DNA of 10,479 bases. It comes from Akkermansiaceae bacterium UBA985. Its GTDB lineage: Bacteria > Verrucomicrobiota > Verrucomicrobiia > Verrucomicrobiales > Akkermansiaceae. This document shows positions 6,767-10,479 of this stretch, piece by piece. A program made the position numbers and the translations under genes. The stretch lies in NCBI GenBank assembly GCA_002292185.1, contig DBBL01000153.1:1-10479 (forward strand). The letters are read 5' to 3'. The notes beneath the pieces are model-generated. The model saw only the letters and a list, made by a program, of their open reading frames with translations. It was not told where the DNA came from and did no database searches. Numbering within the stretch: position 1 is the stretch's first letter; each line of letters opens with the position of its first letter.

Positions 6767-6801
6767 ATTCCAAATTCCAAATTCACTATTCCAAATTCAA
6801 G
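6767..6801 (-). repeat. Heptanucleotide array next to dgt
   Basis: Consecutive 7-mers on the plus strand are ATTCCAA, ATTCCAA, ATTCACT, ATTCCAA, ATTCAAG. On the minus strand these are purine-rich (TTGGAAT-type), the opposite orientation to the array at the pyrD end. The two arrays thus bracket the mosaic. Confidence 0.65.
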
Positions 6802-6820
6802 CCCTGCGTCCGCGCAGGGC
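6801..6820. terminator. GC-rich hairpin between pyrD and dgt, possible weak terminator
   Basis: GCCCTGCG (6801-6808) and CGCAGGGC (6813-6820) form a perfect 8-bp stem with a TCCG loop, 6 bp beyond the dgt stop. On the minus strand the following bases are TTGAATTTGG, not a proper T-run, so intrinsic termination is doubtful. RNA 3'-end stabilisation is an equal possibility. Confidence 0.35.
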
Positions 6821-6826
6821 GCCCGA

Positions 6827-8125
6827 TCAGCTTACCAAGTCCCCAATCGAGCCGAAATCAGGCACAAAGAGGCGTTTATAGAGGCGGGTGGCATTACCAT
6901 CGGTCATGCCGGCAAGGAAATCGCACACCAGACGAGCACGCTCGTTGGCATCCTCAGTGGATTCAATTTCCTGAGCCTCGTCATCCGGAAGCAGCTGAAA
7001 GTCTTGGCCGGAGATTTCCTTACCCTCAATGTAGCGAGCCTTGAAGACCTCCCAAAGACGCTCGAGGATGTAGTTGCCCTTGTGCTCAAGTTGCTTCAGC
7101 TCGGGAGAGAGGAACACCACCTCGTAAGCGAGCCGCTTGAATAAGGCTGACTCTTGGCAGGTCTCCTCGTCGACGTCCACGACGTAGCGGTAACGATTAC
7201 TGGTGGCACTCATGAAGTTCACCTCCTCACGCAGGCTGGCGGCTTGGATATACTTACCGATGCGCTTTCCTGCAAAAGGCTCGACCCGGTTGCCCTTGAT
7301 CGCCTTGATGAGGTCTCCCAAGGGTGTGCCCTGCCCTGTGGACTCTCCGGATTTTTCTGCCCAGGCTTCGATCTTAGTGACCGATAAAAAACCTGCTCTG
7401 ACACTGTCTGCTAGATCATTAAGCGAGTAAGCGGTGTCATCTGCCCAGTCCATGACTTGGCACTCGATCGATTTAAAACTATCGCGCCGTTTGCCGGGAG
7501 TCAGCTCCGCGGGAAAGTCCATCTCCCCCATTGCCCATGAGAGGTGCCCTACCTGAGGGTCATAGATGAAGTGGTTGTGCGGTGTCTTGCCATCCTTACA
7601 AAGCTCTGACCAGAGGGTTTTGTATTTGAGGATGCCATCGAGAAATGCGCGTGTGGGATTCATACCGGTGCGCTTCACCGAGAAAATCCGATCTGCCAGC
7701 AGGCGCAAGGTCTGTGCATTGCCTTCAAAACCACCATAGTCCTTCATCAGGTAGTTTAAGCTGCGCTCCCCGGCGTGCCCAAAGGGCGGATGGCCAAGGT
7801 CATGGGAAAGGCACACCACCTCGACAAGCTCGGGGTCAATGAAGTAGTCCGGCCGTAGTAGCTCTGAGCTATGCCCCAGCCAGTGGCAGATCGACCTGCC
7901 GATCTGGGCCACTTCCAAGGAGTGGGTGAGACGGGTGCGGTAGAAGTCATACTCACCACTCCAGAATACCTGGGTCTTGCTCTGTAGCCTGCGGAATGCC
8001 GGCGTGTGCAGCACCCGGTCACGGTCTACCTGAAAAGGTGTGCGGAAATCATCCGCCCCACTTCCCCAGTCCTCCATCCGCTCCGTATCAAAGGCATTGT
8101 AAAAGGTATTCATCGTCGCGCGCAT
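6827..8125 (-). CDS. dgt: dNTP triphosphohydrolase (dGTPase family, HD domain)
   Basis: This cytoplasmic HD-superfamily enzyme cleaves a dNTP, typically dGTP, to nucleoside plus triphosphate, affecting dNTP pools and sometimes phage resistance. From ATG 8125 it has 432 residues. The opening block RVLHTPAFRRLQSKTQVF (37-54) and YRTRLTHSLEVAQIGRSI (62-79, His68) are family hallmarks. The metal-binding HD is in CLSHDLGHPPFGHAGE (105-120, His108-Asp109), and the last metal ligand aspartate is in MDWADDTAYSLND (Asp229/Asp230). Length fits the family. The frame extends two codons further to a TTG, but a GAGG seven bases before ATG 8125 decides for the ATG. A third ATG is at 8113. The exact dNTP preference and oligomer type cannot be read from the sequence. 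It converges with pyrD; a winged-helix regulator gene lies upstream in the same direction, 109 bp away. Confidence 0.93.
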   Translation of the reverse strand: MRATMNTFYNAFDTERMEDWGSGADDFRTPFQVDRDRVLHTPAFRRLQSKTQVFWSGEYDFYRTRLTHSLEVAQIGRSICHWLGHSSELLRPDYFIDPELVEVVCLSHDLGHPPFGHAGERSLNYLMKDYGGFEGNAQTLRLLADRIFSVKRTGMNPTRAFLDGILKYKTLWSELCKDGKTPHNHFIYDPQVGHLSWAMGEMDFPAELTPGKRRDSFKSIECQVMDWADDTAYSLNDLADSVRAGFLSVTKIEAWAEKSGESTGQGTPLGDLIKAIKGNRVEPFAGKRIGKYIQAASLREEVNFMSATSNRYRYVVDVDEETCQESALFKRLAYEVVFLSPELKQLEHKGNYILERLWEVFKARYIEGKEISGQDFQLLPDDEAQEIESTEDANERARLVCDFLAGMTDGNATRLYKRLFVPDFGSIGDLVS

Positions 8126-8132
8126 CTTCAAA

Positions 8133-8137
8133 CCTCA
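8133..8137 (-). promoter_or_regulatory. Ribosome-binding site deciding the dgt start
   Basis: The minus strand reads TGAGG here, with seven bases (TTTGAAG) before ATG 8123-8125. This is one of the few clear Shine-Dalgarno sequences in the window and favours this ATG over the TTG two codons upstream, which would sit inside the spacer. Confidence 0.6.
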
Positions 8138-8234
8138 GCCCCAAGACTTCAAACCTTTTCTGCACGAAGACAAACATGCACTATAGAAAAGCAGCGGACA
8201 ACGGTTCCGCCGAAGGCAAGGAGGCGTGCAAGCG

Positions 8235-8900
8235 CTACCCTAAAGTGCTAATTTTATAAATCGTGCACTTTACGCCCTGACTCCCTTTCTCCTCCTTACG
8301 CTCCACTTTCGTACCCAGTGCCTGCTCGATCATGCGTGTTTCCATGACCTTAAGCCCCGGGTATTGTTTGAACACCTCGCTGAGCGGATGGTGATACTCT
8401 TCGATGATGAAGCCGGTCTCCGCTGTGTAATGGCAGTGACAAAAATGGCCCGCCTTCATGCGTGCATCGACAAATCGAGTTGCCTTTTCAACCAGAGATT
8501 TACCCGGCCGAACGGCCTTCATCCACTGGTCTCTTTCTTTCTCAAAGTAATGATAGAGTAACTTCTCCGGAGCGGTCTCGCCGAAGGTAGACTTTACTCC
8601 CTCGAGCAGATCCAAAACGAGCTGCACTCCACCATCTGGGAATAACTCGTCACACTTCTTGGTCAGCTTATAGAGCTTCTGTGGACGCCCGACCTCGACT
8701 CTGGGCACGCGCCATGCTTTCAGGTATCCTTGTTCCTCAAGGCGGATGCAGTGCTGCTTAATCCCCATGTAGCTCATGTCCAGCAGCTTGGCTAATTCCG
8801 GAATAGCCAATCCCCCCGATCGCTTCAGCTCAGCAATAATCGCAAGACAGCTTGGCCGGGAAATGTCATGAAGTGCCTCAGAAAACATTGCATCCATCAT
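8235..8900 (-). CDS. SufR-like winged-helix transcriptional regulator
   Basis: This 221-residue protein is a DeoR/ArsR-type regulator resembling SufR, the Fe-S-cluster repressor of suf genes. The N-terminal winged helix spans about 15-80: LAIPELAKLLDMSYMGIKQHCIRLEEQG holds the helix-turn-helix. The wing ends in VGRPQKLYKLT (70-80), and CDELFPDGG (83-91) is also typical of this group. The C-terminal sensor domain (about 100-217) ends LGTKVERKEEKGSQGVKCTIYKI-like, matching the family's closing pattern around one conserved Cys (Cys212). The other expected cluster cysteines appear replaced (His170/171, Lys184). A separate FCHCHY (153-158) adds Cys154 and Cys156. It may therefore sense something else or bind metal differently. 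The start is ATG 8900, though ATG 8897 and 8888 are close. It is divergent from the aminomutase gene, its most obvious candidate target. Confidence 0.82.
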   Translation of the reverse strand: MMDAMFSEALHDISRPSCLAIIAELKRSGGLAIPELAKLLDMSYMGIKQHCIRLEEQGYLKAWRVPRVEVGRPQKLYKLTKKCDELFPDGGVQLVLDLLEGVKSTFGETAPEKLLYHYFEKERDQWMKAVRPGKSLVEKATRFVDARMKAGHFCHCHYTAETGFIIEEYHHPLSEVFKQYPGLKVMETRMIEQALGTKVERKEEKGSQGVKCTIYKISTLG

Positions 8901-8968
8901 AGCCGTGCAGTGCTAAAACGCCAAACTCCAAATGAGAAAATCCACACCAGAAAGATCAGGGACTCTTT

Positions 8969-8996
8969 TTGACAAATAACAAATTACACTTAGAAT
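8969..8996 (+). promoter_or_regulatory. Near-consensus sigma70 promoter for the aminomutase gene
   Basis: TTGACA (8969-8974, 6 of 6) and TAGAAT (8991-8996, 5 of 6) are separated by 16 bp. Only eight bases lie between the -10 and ATG 9005. The expected transcription start (about 9002-9005) is therefore at or within a few bases of the start codon. This argues that the in-frame TTG at 8969 is the -35 box and not a start codon. Confidence 0.6.
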
Positions 8997-9004
8997 CAAC
9001 GGCG

Positions 9005-10162
9005 ATGCCCAACATCGAACCCACCACCTTCCCCTCTTACGCCCCAGGATTCTGGCCAGATACCGATAGTGATCACTGGCAAGACTACAGGTGGCAGCTC
9101 AAGAATCGTGTCACTTCACTGAAGGCACTTGAGCAACACATTGATCTCAGCGAGGAGGAACGCGCCGGCGTATTGCTCTCTGGTAATAAGCTCGCCATGG
9201 CGATCACGCCGCACTTCTTCAACCTCATCGATAAAGAGGATCCTAACTGCCCGATCCGCCGGCAAATGATTCCACGCATTGAGGAGACTCTTACCGACCC
9301 CGCCGAGATGTCTGACCCCTGTGGTGAGGACAGCCACATGCCTGTCCCCGGCCTGGTGCACCGCTATCCTGACCGTGTGCTCTTTCTGGTCACAGATCGC
9401 TGCGCTGCTTACTGCCGCTACTGCACGAGGAGCAGAGTGGTCTCGGGCGTGTCTGATCAAAAGCTTGAGACTCAATGGGAGGCCGCCTTCGAATACCTGG
9501 AGAAGAATGAGGGCATCCGTGATGTATTGATCTCTGGTGGCGACGCGCTGCTATTCTCCGATAATCGACTGGAGCGCATTATCTCCCGCTTGCATGCGAT
9601 CCCGCATATTCAATTCATCCGCATCGGCACACGCATCCCAGTCTTTCTTCCCCAAAGAATCACCGATGATCTCTGCAAGATGCTCAAAAAGTATCACCCT
9701 CTCTTTATTTCCATCCACGTCAATCACCCCCGCGAGCTGACCTCTGAGGTCCGTGATGCTCTGGGCCGCCTCGCTGACGCTGGCATCCCAATGGGTAACC
9801 AATCCGTGCTCCTACAAGGGGTAAATGATTCTGTCGAAATCCAGAAGGAGCTCGTTCATAAGCTGCTGATGTGCAGAGTCCGCCCCTACTACCTCTATCA
9901 GTGTGATCTCATCGAGGGCTCCGCACATCTGCGCACGAGTATTAGCAAGGGCATCGAGGTGATCGAGGGACTACGTGGCCACACCACCGGCTATGCCATC
10001 CCTCAGTATGTCATCGATGGTCCCGGCGGTGGCGGTAAAATCCCAATCAACCCAGACTATGTGGTCAAAAACGACGAGGCCGGTGTCACGCTGCGCAATT
10101 ATGAGGGTAAACAGTTTCATTACCCCAACCCGAGCCAGCTCCCCGCTTCTCTCAAAGGCTAA
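9005..10162 (+). CDS. kamA: KamA-family radical SAM aminomutase, probable L-lysine 2,3-aminomutase
   Basis: It probably interconverts L-lysine and beta-lysine with a 4Fe-4S cluster, S-adenosylmethionine and PLP. From ATG 9005 it has 385 residues. The cluster motif is CAAYCRYC (Cys133, 137, 140), followed by TRSR, whose Arg142 matches carboxylate-binding Arg134 of the Clostridium subterminale enzyme. Lysine-specific Asp293 and Asp330 are kept as Asp301 (YQCD) and Asp338 (VIDGPGGGGK), and the PLP lysine is Lys345. Glutamate 2,3-aminomutases replace those aspartates, so lysine is favoured. It is longer than EpmB-type proteins. The C-terminal Cys-rich zinc segment of the clostridial enzyme is absent. 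No acetyltransferase gene (ablB) for N-epsilon-acetyl-beta-lysine adjoins, so the pathway is open. The alternative TTG start at 8969 would add 12 residues; it has an AGGGA six bases upstream but coincides with a consensus -35. Confidence 0.9.
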   Translation: MPNIEPTTFPSYAPGFWPDTDSDHWQDYRWQLKNRVTSLKALEQHIDLSEEERAGVLLSGNKLAMAITPHFFNLIDKEDPNCPIRRQMIPRIEETLTDPAEMSDPCGEDSHMPVPGLVHRYPDRVLFLVTDRCAAYCRYCTRSRVVSGVSDQKLETQWEAAFEYLEKNEGIRDVLISGGDALLFSDNRLERIISRLHAIPHIQFIRIGTRIPVFLPQRITDDLCKMLKKYHPLFISIHVNHPRELTSEVRDALGRLADAGIPMGNQSVLLQGVNDSVEIQKELVHKLLMCRVRPYYLYQCDLIEGSAHLRTSISKGIEVIEGLRGHTTGYAIPQYVIDGPGGGGKIPINPDYVVKNDEAGVTLRNYEGKQFHYPNPSQLPASLKG

Positions 10163-10198
10163 GAAGGCATCGATCTTAGAAATCGTGCTTGGCCATCA

Positions 10199-10227
10199 TC
10201 GATGCAGTCAGAAATCGAAGTTTTTTT
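10199..10227 (+). terminator. Possible weak terminator after the aminomutase gene
   Basis: TCGAT (10199-10203) can pair with ATCGA (10214-10218), followed by AG and seven Ts (10221-10227). The stem is short. A competing longer pairing, GCATCGAT (10167-10174) with ATCGATGC (10198-10205), is perfect over 8 bp but stands 15 bp from the T-run. Confidence 0.35.
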
Positions 10228-10294
10228 CAGCGTTGGCTTGACCTTATCTCAGTATTGTGGCTTTTTCCGCGCACGCCGTTTGGCAAAAAGATGT

Positions 10295-10371
<77 letters not shown>

Positions 10372-10378
10372 TTTTTTT

Positions 10379-10408
10379 AAAAGGTTCATTTTTCAAAGGC
10401 CCTTTTTT
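10379..10408 (+). terminator. Possible tRNA 3' processing/termination hairpin
   Basis: AAAAGG (10379-10384) pairs with CCTTTT (10401-10406) around a 16-base loop, with the T-run continuing to 10408. The stem is A/T-rich and weak. The stronger terminator lies 20 bp further on. Confidence 0.3.
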
Positions 10409-10429
10409 CTGAACAGTCTAGCCGTTCTC

Positions 10430-10460
10430 TCCTAGGAATTTTCTTCCTAGGATTTTTTTT
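10430..10460 (+). terminator. Strong intrinsic terminator downstream of tRNA-Arg
   Basis: TCCTAGGAA (10430-10438), loop TTTTC and TTCCTAGGA (10444-10452) form a perfect 9-bp stem, followed at once by eight Ts (10453-10460). This is a textbook rho-independent terminator for plus-strand transcription through the tRNA. Confidence 0.88.
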
Positions 10461-10479
10461 GCCCTGCTACTTTTTCTTG

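Larger units (their letters stand above)
6392..6826. repeat. Repeat and hairpin mosaic between pyrD and dgt (no gene)
   Basis: This 435-bp gap between convergent genes has no credible coding sequence. It holds, in order: the end of a heptad array; a 7-bp hairpin (6417-6433); a 73-bp cassette of mini-hairpins (6461-6533) between CAAC repeats; module copy A (6546-6596); AGCCC/GGGCT with a 5-base loop (6598-6612); twin hairpins (6652-6677); module copy B beginning within a 6-bp hairpin (6698-6712) and ending in a 5-bp hairpin (6747-6759); a second heptad array (6767-6801); and an 8-bp hairpin (6801-6820). None of these hairpins has a following T-run in the coding direction of the flanking genes. 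The parts are listed separately. The region is non-coding in composition and looks built by accumulation of small repeats. Confidence 0.75.

Noticed and set aside
6374..6826. CRISPR array
   Set aside because: The repeats are unequal in length and spacing, with no constant 25-37-bp repeat alternating with unique spacers, and no cas gene is present.
6727..7144. Plus-strand ORFs of 105 and 129 codons overlapping the dgt 3' end
   Set aside because: They combine repeat DNA with the antisense of conserved dgt coding sequence and show no protein-like pattern.
8969..9004. TTG 8969 as the aminomutase start
   Set aside because: TTGACA there is a perfect -35 with a good -10 at 16 bp, so ATG 9005 was preferred. 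An AGGGA upstream keeps the alternative open, as noted in the gene entry.

Overview
The window reads as ordinary chromosomal housekeeping DNA from a Gram-negative-type bacterium of moderate GC. Protein style, the mix of ATG, GTG and possibly TTG starts, the rarity of Shine-Dalgarno sites and the repeat-filled intergenic DNA suggest a Verrucomicrobiota-type genome. This placement is an inference from general familiarity, not from a marker gene.

Layout from left to right. Positions 1-2406 (minus) hold the N-terminal two thirds of the SMC chromosome-condensation ATPase, cut by the left edge. A 300-bp divergent spacer follows, then lipB (octanoyltransferase, plus), whose stop codon lies in a 15-bp tandem duplication. 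Convergent to lipB is an AI-2E-family membrane permease (minus). It shares a divergent promoter region, containing a twice-repeated 10-mer, with a small helix-turn-helix protein (plus). Next comes pyrD (class 2 dihydroorotate dehydrogenase, plus). A 435-bp convergent gap separates it from dgt (dNTP triphosphohydrolase, minus). Upstream of dgt is a SufR-like winged-helix regulator (minus), divergent from a lysine 2,3-aminomutase-type radical SAM enzyme (plus). The window closes with tRNA-Arg(ACG) and a strong intrinsic terminator.

The genes do not form one pathway. pyrD and dgt both act in nucleotide metabolism but converge and are not co-transcribed. Two regulator/target pairs are suggested by divergent arrangement: the HTH protein with the AI-2E permease, and the SufR-like protein with the aminomutase.

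The most unusual part is the pyrD-dgt gap (6374-6826). It is a mosaic of heptanucleotide arrays at both ends, short perfect hairpins with three-base loops (several of the C-GNA-G type), two diverged copies of a roughly 50-bp module, and a 73-bp hairpin cassette. That cassette looks inserted, with a CAAC duplication, into a sequence whose uninterrupted copy lies in inverted orientation nearby. No known defence, CRISPR or transposase system is visible. Two further points deserve attention: a near-consensus promoter placed so that the aminomutase mRNA would be leaderless, and loss of the aminomutase's known zinc-binding cysteines.
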